Assembly (NCBI GenBank): GCA_004154925.1 | Contig: QJNS01000035.1 | Coordinates: 314,899 to 378,898, forward strand | DNA length: 64,000 nucleotides | Source of the DNA: Monosporascus cannonballus | Lineage: Eukaryota > Ascomycota > Sordariomycetes > Xylariales | Direction: 5' to 3' | In this document: positions 1 through 9,926 of the stretch, piece by piece | Numbering within the stretch: the first letter of the stretch is position 1 | Layout of the letters: the number at the start of each line of letters is the position of its first letter | Translations under genes and position numbers: made by a program | The notes under the pieces: generated by a model | Database searches by the model: none | The model's input: only the letters and a program-made list of their open reading frames with translations | Told to the model about the DNA's origin: nothing

Positions 1-1660
1 TCGAATGCTGGTGCTCTTGCTTTAACTTTTGGTACTCCTCTTGCATCGTGGTGATTTTTCCCGACAGGTCCGCGCTGGATGACGCATCCACCTTGGCCTT
101 GCTAAGTTCCTCCTGCATCGCGTCGAAATCGGACTTGACCTTGGAGAGTTCCTCTTTCGTAGCATCGACAAGTGCGAGAGATTCAGCAAGCTTCGTCTTG
201 ACCTCTTCAAGTTCTGCCTGCGAAGTCGCTAAGGCCGCCTTGTCCTGCTCGGCAGCGGCCCTAAGCTCCGCAAGCTCGGCTTCCAACGCGGAGATCTTGG
301 AGGCATTGGTAAAGCCTTCGCTTTCGGTCGAGCTGACCATTTCCTCGACCTTCTTCTGCAACGTCTCGTTGGCGTTCTTCAGCTCTTCAAGGGCTTTCTC
401 ATGCTCGGCGGAAGCCGCCTTACTCTGATCAAGCTCGGCAGCGTGTGCAGTCTTCAGAGCTTCAAGTGTAGTCTGGTGCTGCTCCTCTAGTGACTTCTGC
501 AGTTCCTCGAGCCTTTTAGCATGTTCCTCGGCGACCTTCGCTATGGCTTCCTCGTCGTCCTTCGAGCCCGCATCCTGATCCAGCTTGAGCGAATCCAGCT
601 TGCTCTGCAGCTCGGCCAGCTCGGAGTCTTTGGCATCTCTTGCGCTGGCGAGGTCGACAAGCTGAGTCTTGTGGTTCGCCAGCTCCTCCTCGGCAGACTT
701 GAGCTTCTCCAGAGCTTCGGAGACCTGGGCGAGCAGAGCCTCCTTTTCGGTCGCATGGGCGGCGTTCACGGATTCTAGAAGCTCTTCGCGGCTCTTTCGC
801 ACGGCATCCTCGGCACCCTGGATCCCATCCGCCTCGGTCTCGATCTTTTGTTCCAGCTCGGCAACCTTCTCCTCGGAAGAAGCCACCTGGGCCTTCAGTG
901 CTTCGATCTCCAACTCCTTCTCGGTCAGCTTCGACTTCAGATCATCGACATCCTTTGTGGATGTGACCGACGCAGTGGACGGCCGAGCGACGTGCCTTGC
1001 GGCAGAACTAGAAGCCGCCGATGAACCCGATATTGCGGACACGCGCCTCTTCACGTCGACGGCAGAGCCAATCGAACTAGGTCGGGGAGTCGTCGAAGAG
1101 GACGCCGGCTTGCTCAGCGCGCTAGTGCTAGTTCTCGCCGAGGCGCTGCTCGACCCAGGGGTCGCTGGCTTCCTCGAGGCACTAACACTCTGCGGGGTCG
1201 ATCTCGCAGTGGGCGAGGTCACGCTACCCGGCATGGCTGAGGTCCGACGGGCGCCAGATGCCAAGGTCGACTTCTTCTTTTCATCCTCCGAGACAGAGAC
1301 AGACGGCTGTGGTTTGTGGGAAGAGGTGGAGCTAGTGCCGCTGGTTTTCTTCACGGTGTTACTCGCAGGTACGCGAGTTGGAGGCTTGCTCAGAGTGCTG
1401 CCAGGACGGGCGGCAGGGGTGCCGACCGTCTTCGAGGCAGTAGTCGAGGCGGTACCGGGGCGACGGACAGTTGACGATGAGGTAGCAGCACTACCTGGGC
1501 GCTTCGTGGCTGCAGGGCTCTCACGCTTCGAGCCGTTCGCGGGAGACAACTTGGTAAGGGAAGACCTTGGGGAATCGGTGGTGGCGGTTCCCGTGGTCTC
1601 TTCGCCCGAGAGGGCCGACTCATCCTTTTGGACAACCTCGAAGCCCTCAGCGTCAGACAT
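1..1660 (-). CDS. Coiled-coil protein with Ser/Thr/Pro-rich N-terminus (M-protein-repeat-like), 3' end outside window
   Basis: Reading leftwards from the ATG at 1660-1658 the frame stays open to the window edge, giving at least 553 codons. Residues about 1-190 are low-complexity and rich in Ser, Thr, Ala, Pro and Lys, with recurring short units such as KRPGSAAT, RPGTAST and RPGSTLSKP. From about residue 195 on the protein is almost pure heptad-like Glu/Lys/Leu/Ala (for example KLTEKELEIEALKAQV), which indicates a long coiled coil reaching the edge. This layout matches fungal proteins annotated as M protein repeat proteins, but such names rest on coiled-coil similarity only. A structural, cytoskeletal or vesicle-tether role is possible; none is shown by sequence. 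No intron is needed. The start is the first in-frame ATG and begins MSDAEGFEVV. Confidence 0.8.
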   Translation of the reverse strand, partial: MSDAEGFEVVQKDESALSGEETTGTATTDSPRSSLTKLSPANGSKRESPAATKRPGSAATSSSTVRRPGTASTTASKTVGTPAARPGSTLSKPPTRVPASNTVKKTSGTSSTSSHKPQPSVSVSEDEKKKSTLASGARRTSAMPGSVTSPTARSTPQSVSASRKPATPGSSSASARTSTSALSKPASSSTTPRPSSIGSAVDVKRRVSAISGSSAASSSAARHVARPSTASVTSTKDVDDLKSKLTEKELEIEALKAQVASSEEKVAELEQKIETEADGIQGAEDAVRKSREELLESVNAAHATEKEALLAQVSEALEKLKSAEEELANHKTQLVDLASARDAKDSELAELQSKLDSLKLDQDAGSKDDEEAIAKVAEEHAKRLEELQKSLEEQHQTTLEALKTAHAAELDQSKAASAEHEKALEELKNANETLQKKVEEMVSSTESEGFTNASKISALEAELAELRAAAEQDKAALATSQAELEEVKTKLAESLALVDATKEELSKVKSDFDAMQEELSKAKVDASSSADLSGKITTMQEEYQKLKQEHQHS

Positions 1661-2327
1661 ATTAAACAGCTTCTATTTACAACTACAGCGCTCAAGGTTA
1701 GCTTCGAGAGCTTCAGGTTGGACAGTTTCCCGTTATTCCTAGCTTGCCAAAATATCGCAATTGATAGTGGTCAAAGACATACAGGGAGACGCAAATAGTT
1801 GCGATTCGGGGCTACTCGACAAGTGCCGGGAGAGTGTTGGGAGTTCCAATTGTGTGAGTGATGAAGTATATATCGCGCGACCTCCCCTATTCCGCTTTGT
1901 TGTTTAACGGCACATGCAACACCCTAAGATAAGCGTCTGTGCAGGGTGCAATAGCTTACCTTGGGTCACTTTACAGCGCGTCCGGTCTCGTAGCGGTAAA
2001 AGGTTGGCAATTGGACGCGGAACGGCCAATACGAATCGAATTGCCGGATGGAAATGGTGGACAATATCTCGCGACACGAGTCTCTGGGTCTCTTGAGAAA
2101 AAGGGACGGGATAAAAGAAGTTAAGTCGTCAGATTCTGTCCCATACGAGTCAGAAAAAGTACTGCTAAGTAATCGTCCCAACTGGGCCCCGAGGTTTATC
2201 GACAATCTACGGCCGCGAATGTAGTAGTACACTAAGTTAGTTAGTGCCTCACAGGTACTAAAGGCAAAGGGTCCATTCTCGGCCCTTGGGATATCATTGG
2301 ATCCAGGAGACAGCTCCATCTCCCTAC
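1661..2327. other. Intergenic, upstream of the coiled-coil gene
   Basis: Normal base composition with several short overlapping open frames, none with recognisable protein character. It contains the promoter of the leftward coiled-coil gene and ends at the TA target site of the transposon. Confidence 0.5.
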
Positions 2328-2329
2328 TA

Positions 2330-2379
2330 GAGCGGAGCACGTACCAATGCACACCTCCCCTATTTGCACACCCTAAGCT
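2330..2379 (+). repeat. Left terminal inverted repeat of the Fot1-like element
   Basis: Fifty bases that match the reverse complement of 4240-4286 with a few substitutions and indels. Abuts the target TA at 2328-2329. Confidence 0.88.
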
Positions 2380-4193
2380 GGGCCCACCCCTGAGAACAAA
2401 TTGTTGTTTTACAATCTAATTTACTAGCTATTTATACAGAAGTGGCTTTTTTATGATAATTTACACCGGGAGCTTCATGAGTATTATAAGATTTAGAGAA
2501 ATTTTTCGCTATAATATTAGTGGTTTTTTTTTCGCGGTTAACTCCATCTGCTGTTCTTTAAAGCCATTTTTAAATTTCTATATATCTTGCTACTTTGCGT
2601 AACGCTTATTAGAGTCCGTAGTTTTAATTTTTTTTCTTAGGTATACATGTTAAAACTTTAATTTCGAAGTTTTTTTGCGAAGTTAATATCTTAAGTTCGT
2701 AATTTCTACGAGTTAGAGGTTAATTATTTTTTTAATTTTATTTATTAGAATCTTAAAGTCGCGTTTGATTTTATTTAGTTCGTTTTTTAATTTCCTAAAC
2801 TGACGCTTTAGGTTATAGTTTTGTTTCGAAATAAAAAATATGTTTTAAAATTATTTCTAAATGTTTTTTTAAAAATAACGAGCCGATAACTAATATTAAT
2901 TAATTTTAAGTTTAATAACATTTTTTAAAGTCGAATAATATAACTTTCGTTCGAAAAAAGCTTAAATAGATATTGAATAAAATAAAGGTCTTTAAAGAAA
3001 TATCGTAATAAATATTAAAAAACTTTTACTTTGATATAATTATAAACGTATCGTAAAACTGTTACTTACGAGTAATATAATAATAATATTTTAACGCGGA
3101 AAATATTATAAAGTTTAACAGTTACCTTAAATAAGAAATATGTAAATATATATATATCGATTATATTTTATGAATATAGTTAAAAAATATAAAGAAAACA
3201 AATATACAAGTAATATAGTCGTTTAAAAAGAAAATACGTTATTCGTTTTTAATCCGCATTTTTAATTATAGAATTTCGTAAAGTTATTATATAATTATTT
3301 TTAAGTTATTTTAATCTAACAATTTGTTATTATATATTTAAAAAATAACTGTATTTAAGCATTATTAGGTTTAAAGCGACTTTTTTATAAAAAATTATAA
3401 ATAATAATAACTTTTCGCCGTTTTCGTATATAATTTTACAGATAAACATTTAAGTCGTAAATTTAAACTTTTTAAATTCAGCTCTTTTACGTAAGACTTT
3501 TTTTTAAAACTCTGTACGTATTAAATTCGCCTTTTTAAATACCGTTTTCGTTTAAGTTAATTATATTCGTAAGTTTAACGTTCTTATTATCTATTTCGCG
3601 GCTGAGGAATTCGTAAAAAGTCGTATTTTTTTATAATTTATTTTCCTTAATTCGAAAAAATTCGAAAATGCGTAAATTTTTAAGTAATATGTCGTTTGTA
3701 AGATAGCGAGGGTGCGACGCTAACCATAATACTAAAAGGTCAGCAATTTCAAACCCTAATTAGAGTTTGGACACACTAATCTACCTTATAAGAACTAGCT
3801 GTGCATATCATCACATCGTTATTGTAATATAAGAAATTATCAACTTAATACTTTTTTATACTCGTTAAGTTTTTCCGAATTTCTAAGATATATAAAATAA
3901 AAGTAAAAACTTTTATCTTTATCGGAAAGCGTTTAACATTTTTTTCGTTTTTAATTTATAGGGCTAAAAAAGTTTTTCGGAAGGTGCCAAGCGTTATTGC
4001 GTTTTTTGGGCTTTATAACGCTTTTATTGTCCTCGTAGCCTGCGTATTAAAGTAGTTCAAGTAATACCTTATTTAAGAGCTGCGCGTTTTTTCGAGAGGC
4101 CGCTCTCTACGTCCATTCCAGCTCGGGCTAGTCGATACTCGCGATCGTGATCCATATTCGAAGTTTGAAGCAATTCCGATAATAATTGGTTAA

Positions 4194-4211
4194 GTTGTTG
4201 TTGTTGTTGTT
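4194..4211 (+). repeat. (GTT)6 microsatellite
   Basis: Six uninterrupted GTT units just inside the right inverted repeat of the transposon. Confidence 0.9.
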
Positions 4212-4239
4212 AAAAGGAAGGTGTTATTAGTTGTGGGAC

Positions 4240-4286
4240 AGCTAGGGTGTGCAAATGGGGGGTGTGCATTGGTACGTGCTCCGCTC
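4240..4286 (-). repeat. Right terminal inverted repeat of the Fot1-like element
   Basis: Forty-seven bases, the inverted partner of 2330-2379, followed directly by the target TA at 4287-4288. Confidence 0.88.
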
Positions 4287-4288
4287 TA

Positions 4289-5361
4289 ATATCTCTTTAG
4301 GCATAACCTCAAGCGCCTGTGGGCTGTTACCGTGGTAAATTTATTCGTTCTCCCCGACAGAAGCCCTATTGCGACCTGGTATAATTCTTTTCGTGGTCTT
4401 CTATCTCCTCCAGGCCCTTCCGGAAAGGACGAATTGACTTTTCCTACGGCAAAGGAACCTCCAGCTTTAAACCGTCCAACCTCTGTTGTTAGGTACTTAA
4501 GTAAGTAGGATCATGGTTTATGCGAGCATGTATTGCCGTCCTGACTCGCGAGTCTAGAGTTGAGACGGGTTGTGGGTGAAGTTACATAACCGTGTCAGAG
4601 CCAATCCTTCTACGTAATGCGAGACGAGGGGTGATAATACCAATAGCATACCACGCCCGACTTATAGACCGGGAATGTGGCGTCACGATATCTTATCTCG
4701 TGCGCGGGCAGAGACTATATCGGTCGCCTACATATAGGCACTTAGTCATAGTTATCGTGACCCGACCGGCGGGTATTGCTAGTGCCTAATGGAAGTTCAT
4801 GGCTTTGTCTTTCGTCCCCATGTCGGCATAAGTAAATGCAACGGCGGAGAGAAGCACATGCAAGTTTCCATTTCGTCTTGGTCCTGGAACGTTTCTTAGC
4901 CGCTCTCAAGTCTCGAAGGCGCGCCCTGCTTTTGCATAGCTTGGTTGGCATGCTAAGGTAAGGAGCGGATGCCGCAACGCAGGCTCCTAGCAGTGCGAAC
5001 TGTCCCGGTTTCGTGCAGACGGTGGTACTCAAAGCAGTAACTGCTGGCTGATGTGGCACCTGGTCGTTGGATGAGAGATAGCGATACATCTACTGCTCGG
5101 TAGGTACCAGTAGATCAGCGCATCGACCTGCATGGCAGGATTGAAAAGCCCATCTAGACTAACTCCAAACAGGACTTCCATGCAGGGAGCGTGTCATCTG
5201 AGAATATCATTTCATCCCGTTCTTTCTTATTTGGTAATAAAAAGCAGAAAGTGTCAACGCGATGCCTATCGGAAAGACATGGCATGGGGTATCTCGAGCG
5301 TCTCGCTAACAAATAAATCTCAGCGAACCAACCTTCAACCCTCCAAGGCGACGACCCCAAT
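4289..5361. other. Intergenic, no gene recognised
   Basis: About 1.1 kb of ordinary composition between the transposon and the 3' end of the 832-aa gene. Open frames of 65-130 codons occur on both strands, but none shows a domain, a splice-supported extension or protein-like composition. Confidence 0.45.
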
Positions 5362-7860
5362 TCAGTGGTCAAAACTATACCCAGAATATCTAAATATGCC
5401 CCCAATCTCAACCTCTCTATCTGCGGCGCTCATATCCACGCCTGCCTCTTCGCATGCCTCCTTCAACATCACCCGCAAGATGTCTCCTGCCATACGCTTG
5501 ATGTCGTCGAGGTCCCTGTTAAGTTCCTGACGGACATAGCCAGAGAGATCAGGCAATTTGGGGTAGGACTGTCTCAAGTGCTCGAACAGAAACTCTTTCT
5601 CTTCATGTGACCATTGCCATACGAGTGGAGAGGAGGGGGGCATCGTGGTGGTTATCCTTGCGGACGGCGATAACGATGGAAGCGTCGGTGTCATCGTCTC
5701 CGCGAAGATGGATTTATATGCTCTTTGATTCTGCTCTCTGATCCGCTGCTCTCTCTCCTGTTTATCCCGCTCCCACTGCATCTGCTTTCGCTTCTGTCTT
5801 CGTAGATTTTGCTCTCTCACACTCTCCGCGTGCTCCTTCTCGAGAAGCATATCGGGGGCCTGCTGTAACTGGTCGACCAACGCGTCCACCAGAGGTCCAA
5901 ACTCCTCTCTTTTCCGTCGTTTGCCGGACCATTCTTTCTTCGCGTGCGTTTTCCTGGGCTCTTTCTCCTTCGATAATTGCCTTAGCGCCGGGTAATACAG
6001 CCGATTAACCCAACCAATTCCTCTCATAAGGAATTCGGCAGTAGACGCTGTAAACTGTGTGCTGCCTTCACCATCATCACCAAGCGTCCACGCCACCGCC
6101 AGCACTTGTAGGACCGTAGGAATGATGAGCGACACAATTTCTTCGGCTACCTCGTTTCGTTTCTCTTCGCTCCTATTGGTTGCAGACGCATTACGACTAG
6201 GCTTCCCAAGCCGTGCTGTCCGAATGTGATCAACGACGAGCTGAATCTTAGAGAAGTAATACGTGATCACATCGCTGTGTTTAGCCAAAAATATATTCTG
6301 GTCTCGAAGATAAGGAGCATTCGGGACTGCATTATACAGTCTCCTTAGCTTTCGCAGCAGCAGCATAATAGCCCTGCCAGGTGTGGTCTCCGCCGTTGCC
6401 ATGTCCGATAATCTGCTCTGCCAGCTGGTGTGCAACCCTGTCCAGCCTTTGGATCCCATGAGCCTCAGTGCGCGCTCGAGGAAATCCGGGTGAAGATGTA
6501 TAGTAGTGAGATCATCCTCCGGTGGGCCTTCGAATATCTCGAAGAGTTCTTCGTCTGGTACGTGGCGGGTTCTAAACAGTTCAACATCTCGGGAAAAGCT
6601 CTCCTCAACGGATAAGTCAATATCTGTCTGGCTCCCGACTTCGAGTTCAACCCCATCGATAAAAGGAGAGTTCCTGTCATCAAAATCATCAGCATCACCA
6701 CGCTCACGCCATCGGCCGTCGCTTGCTTCCGATTGTTCGTGGTTGTCGCTGTGTTCTTGTTCGCTGTCACCTTCTGCAGTTTCCTCGACGCTGCCTCGTT
6801 TATCCTTTTTGGCTAAAGCAAACCTTTGGATATCCTCAAACTCTTCTTCCGAATCAGCGACTTCGACATCGGTAGTCATTTGGACCGGGTTTGCCACGAC
6901 CTGACCCTGAACATCTCCCGGTATGTGTACTCCTTGAATCTGTAGTGAAATATCGTTGGGAGCGGATGTTGAGGCCTGCGGCGACCGAAAGGAGCTAACC
7001 TGCCCAACGTCGCAATTTCTGGATGATATTCTCTGTGACCGGCGGGTCTTGGTAGAAGCGGAACGAGGCATCTCTAATTGTATAGTTGCCGGTGGGGACA
7101 TAGGAACTTCATAAGGGTCTTGTTGGAGATCTGGATATTCGCGCGGGGCAGAGGAAAGGCGTGTCTCATCATCCAAACTAGCTCTTTGGTCTGGCAACGC
7201 GCTCAGGTCGTCGTTAGCAGCGCCTTGCTCGTCGTTGCGGGCTACAGCGGAGCCTTGAACGCTACCGACGAGGCCTTCGCCTTCAATGTGAGGATTGTCC
7301 GTTTCGGCGGACTCATCCGAGCCCTCTTCCGCTTCAACTTCGCCTTCATGTCGAGAGTCTCTGTGATCCGCCGCGCGCACCAACTCGCCTTGTACCAGCG
7401 GCTTGCTCGGCAGTTCTTCTCGTGGCGGTTGTTGGTTAATCGTGTTCCGAAGCTTCAGTATGGACTTAATACTGCTTATCACTTCGTCGGACACTTCGTT
7501 TTCGGTGTCTGAGCTCGAGTTCTCGTTGCTGGGCTGTTCTCGGTCGAGGGCTTGAGGCGCAGTCTGTAACGAAGAAGCCGGTATCAGGCTAAAGCCGCGA
7601 TCCAGGGAGGGAGACACTTGATCACTGAGTCTTTGTCTTTTAGAGCTTGAGGAGCGTAAGGCAACCTCATCGCCTGTCCTCTTAGCAGGGCGTACGTAGG
7701 TTTGCGGGCGTAGTGTAACGACACCAGGGCGCTTGGATGGGTGTATAGTCATTCTGCTCGGGATGCCTTCATCGTCTTCATCGGAGTTCTCTGATTCTGA
7801 CTTGAAATCCTCGGCTGCCGACTCCCTCTGAATTCTAGCGTTGCTTCGAGTATATACCAT
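5362..7860 (-). CDS. Uncharacterised 832-aa nuclear-type protein with acidic disordered N-half and Myb-like C-terminus
   Basis: A single uninterrupted frame from the ATG at 7860-7858. Residues 1-400 are acidic, Ser/Glu-rich and disordered, with many SEE/DSEEE clusters and basic patches resembling nuclear localisation signals (SSSSKRQRLS near residue 75). Residues about 440-640 form an alpha-helical region with regularly spaced hydrophobic residues (HPDFLERALRLMGSKGW, then LLLRKLRRLYNAVPNAPYL). Residues about 680-735 are a highly charged Arg/Gln/Lys/Glu helix, probably a coiled coil. The last 90 residues contain WSHEEKEFLFEHLRQSYPKL, which resembles the first helix of a Myb/SANT-like domain. 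I do not recognise the family. A chromatin or DNA-associated role is an inference from composition and the Myb-like segment. The frame is intact and protein-like throughout, so the gene is very probably real. Confidence 0.85.
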   Translation of the reverse strand: MVYTRSNARIQRESAAEDFKSESENSDEDDEGIPSRMTIHPSKRPGVVTLRPQTYVRPAKRTGDEVALRSSSSKRQRLSDQVSPSLDRGFSLIPASSLQTAPQALDREQPSNENSSSDTENEVSDEVISSIKSILKLRNTINQQPPREELPSKPLVQGELVRAADHRDSRHEGEVEAEEGSDESAETDNPHIEGEGLVGSVQGSAVARNDEQGAANDDLSALPDQRASLDDETRLSSAPREYPDLQQDPYEVPMSPPATIQLEMPRSASTKTRRSQRISSRNCDVGQVSSFRSPQASTSAPNDISLQIQGVHIPGDVQGQVVANPVQMTTDVEVADSEEEFEDIQRFALAKKDKRGSVEETAEGDSEQEHSDNHEQSEASDGRWRERGDADDFDDRNSPFIDGVELEVGSQTDIDLSVEESFSRDVELFRTRHVPDEELFEIFEGPPEDDLTTIHLHPDFLERALRLMGSKGWTGLHTSWQSRLSDMATAETTPGRAIMLLLRKLRRLYNAVPNAPYLRDQNIFLAKHSDVITYYFSKIQLVVDHIRTARLGKPSRNASATNRSEEKRNEVAEEIVSLIIPTVLQVLAVAWTLGDDGEGSTQFTASTAEFLMRGIGWVNRLYYPALRQLSKEKEPRKTHAKKEWSGKRRKREEFGPLVDALVDQLQQAPDMLLEKEHAESVREQNLRRQKRKQMQWERDKQEREQRIREQNQRAYKSIFAETMTPTLPSLSPSARITTTMPPSSPLVWQWSHEEKEFLFEHLRQSYPKLPDLSGYVRQELNRDLDDIKRMAGDILRVMLKEACEEAGVDMSAADREVEIGGIFRYSGYSFDH

Positions 7861-8493
7861 ATTGGAATCCTAGTCAAAGCAGTCCGAAAGGGCAAGGGTA
7901 GTCTTAACTTTCAGATCTTAGAGAGTTTGAGGCCGTTCGTAAGTTAGTAGTCATTTGATTGGATCGGCAGCTTTGACAGATCCATCCCATGGTGTTTTGA
8001 ACGGCCATTCATGGTGTCAAGGTGAAGAATCAAGTAACTCGCGCTAGATGAAATTGGGTTTAATCCCGAGTTTGGGACCGGATAAGACGCGGAGTACTCC
8101 GTGGTGCAGGCACCTGTCCACCTCTCCTGCCATCATACGAATGTAGCTAAGTGTGAATCGTAGCTTCCCCCACAGTTCAAAGAAGCTTTATCGATACTGA
8201 TACCAGACAACGTGGGGTAGCTCTGCAGCTGCTTCCAGGTTAGGTGGGGCAATTATGCAATGCAACTGGCGTATAGATATTGAATGTTTTGTACCGGATC
8301 CTCTTCGGGAGCTTCAATTTGCGATCTGTAAGTCGATTCTCCATAAAATATCTAAAAACAAAGCCCCAGCAAGTTCAGCCGGTCTCGAAGATCAACCTTC
8401 CTCCAAACTGCAGTCCTCAGAAGCTATCTCTCTAGTCTCCTCTGGGCTCTGTTTAACCGGCCGCTCCTACTCGCATCGACTCAGTCCATCAGC
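7861..8493. other. Shared upstream region between divergent genes
   Basis: The 832-aa gene starts leftwards at 7860 and rrd1 starts rightwards at 8494, so both promoters lie here. A pyrimidine-rich stretch precedes the rrd1 ATG (8395-8490), common in fungal 5' leaders. No other gene seen. Confidence 0.55.
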
Positions 8494-9926
8494 ATGGAGT
8501 CAGTTCAGAGTCCGCCGCAGACTCAACCGGGACAGACGTTCCCTGTCTTGGAGATCCTGGACCCTTCAAAATCGCATCGTTTCATCAAGCCGACTAAGAT
8601 GATCAATGAAGGTTCCGATGTCTCTCGCTTCCTGTCCTCAAAGGCTTATCGAGATATCGGCTTGTTTGTCATGCAGCTGAACCGCGCCGTGTGCCCGCGG
8701 AAGGTCAGGGGCGAGGATGGCAAGGAGAAGTTCCGAACCTTTCATATCGGCTCAGAATACGAGACTAAACCAGCGGAATCCGTACGGAAGCTTCAGGAGT
8801 TATTGTCCAGGGTGGAGTCATACATCGACGAAGCGCCCCCTGACCCCGGTCCCAGGCGCTTCGGTAACGTGAGCTTCCGCAAGTGGTACCAGTTGTTAGA
8901 GGAGAGGGCGACGGGGCTTCTGCGGGAATGCCTTCCCCAGGCAGTTCTCAGCTTCGGCTCAGAAAGCAGCGGGGATGGTGCGACGGCGCTAGATGAGATA
9001 AAAGCCTACTTCCTCGGCGGGTTCGGCAGCGCTCAGAGGCTCGATTACGGCACTGGGCACGAGCTAAGCTTCTTGGCCTTCCTTGGTTGCTTGTGGAAAC
9101 TCGGCGCTTTCAAAGACGCTCAACCGAACGGTGACATAGAGCGCAACATCGTGCTGGGAGCCTTCGAACCATATTTGCGGGTAGTGCGGCGCCTGATCTT
9201 GACTTACACTTTAGAACCTGCCGGGTCACATGGGGTGTGGGGCCTGGATGACCACTCTTTCCAGCCGTATATATACGGCTCAGCACAACTAACCCGTGCT
9301 ATCACGGACGATGAGCCAATGCCCCTGGAAGGGTCCCTCTTTCGCGCACCCAAACCGGGCTTAGTTGTCAAGGCGGACTATGTGGAGGAAGAGAGGAAGA
9401 GAAACATGTACTTCTCCGCCATTGGCTTCATCAACGACGTCAAGAAGGGACCCTTCTGGGAGCACAGCCCGATCCTGTTCGACATCTCCGGCGTCAAGGA
9501 CGGCTGGGGCAAGATCAATAAGGTAAGGTATAGCTACTCGGTTCCGCAAATGATGAGATATTAACTGGAGTTTAGGGCATGATCAAGATGTTCAACGCCG
9601 AGGTCCTCTCCAAGTTTCCCGTGGTGCAGCACTTTCCGTTCGGTTCCCTCTTCTCCTGGGAGCGAGATCCCGACTCCAGCACTCCGCAACAATCGATCCA
9701 CTTAGCGAACCAGCCGATGGGGGCCTCGTCATCAGCCTCGGGGGGCGGGTTCGCAGGCACTGCGGCGCCGTGGGCTCAAGGTGCGATGATGCCTCCTCCA
9801 GGAGGCGCTGGTATGGCAAACTCACGCGGCCCCTGGGGCTCTGGCCATCCCGCTCCGAGACCTACACCGCCACAGGTTAACACAGCCGCTCCTTGGGCAA
9901 CATCTAGCGATAGACCAAGTGGGTAA
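8494..9926 (+). CDS. rrd1: Serine/threonine-protein phosphatase 2A activator 1 (PTPA family)
   Basis: Two exons, 8494-9522 and 9576-9926, with a 53-bp intron (GTAAGG...TTTAG), encode 459 aa. The phosphotyrosyl phosphatase activator fold covers residues about 20-370. Hallmarks include ITDF-like [10 protein letters not shown] near the start, the block [39 protein letters not shown], and across the splice junction [18 protein letters not shown], followed by [20 protein letters not shown]. The Gly/Pro-rich tail carrying repeated TAAPWA motifs is typical of fungal Rrd1 rather than Rrd2. PTPA is a peptidyl-prolyl isomerase that helps load metal into, and activate, PP2A-type phosphatases in nucleus and cytoplasm. 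The junction restores the family-conserved KGMIKM sequence, which fixes the intron. Confidence 0.96.

Larger units (their letters stand above)
2330..4286. mobile_element. Fot1/pogo-like Tc1-mariner DNA transposon, inactivated by RIP
   Basis: The two ends are inverted copies: 2330-2379 and 4240-4286 both begin GAGCGGAGCACGTACCAATG when read inwards and stay similar for 47-50 bp with a few substitutions and indels. A TA dinucleotide flanks each side (2328-2329 and 4287-4288), as expected for a Tc1/mariner target-site duplication. The 1957-bp length fits Fot1/pogo elements of filamentous fungi. From about 2395 to 4080 the interior is extremely A+T-rich, with CpA/TpG almost absent and CpG retained, which is the footprint of RIP. 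No transposase frame survives. On the minus strand around 4030-4120 a less mutated stretch reads like a helix-turn-helix segment broken by stops, perhaps the transposase N-terminus. The family assignment is by structure, not by a transposase match. Confidence 0.85.

Noticed and set aside
669..1742. 357-codon plus-strand frame
   Set aside because: It is the mirror of the coiled-coil gene; its Ser/Leu-rich sequence is what antisense reading of Lys/Glu/Ala codons produces.
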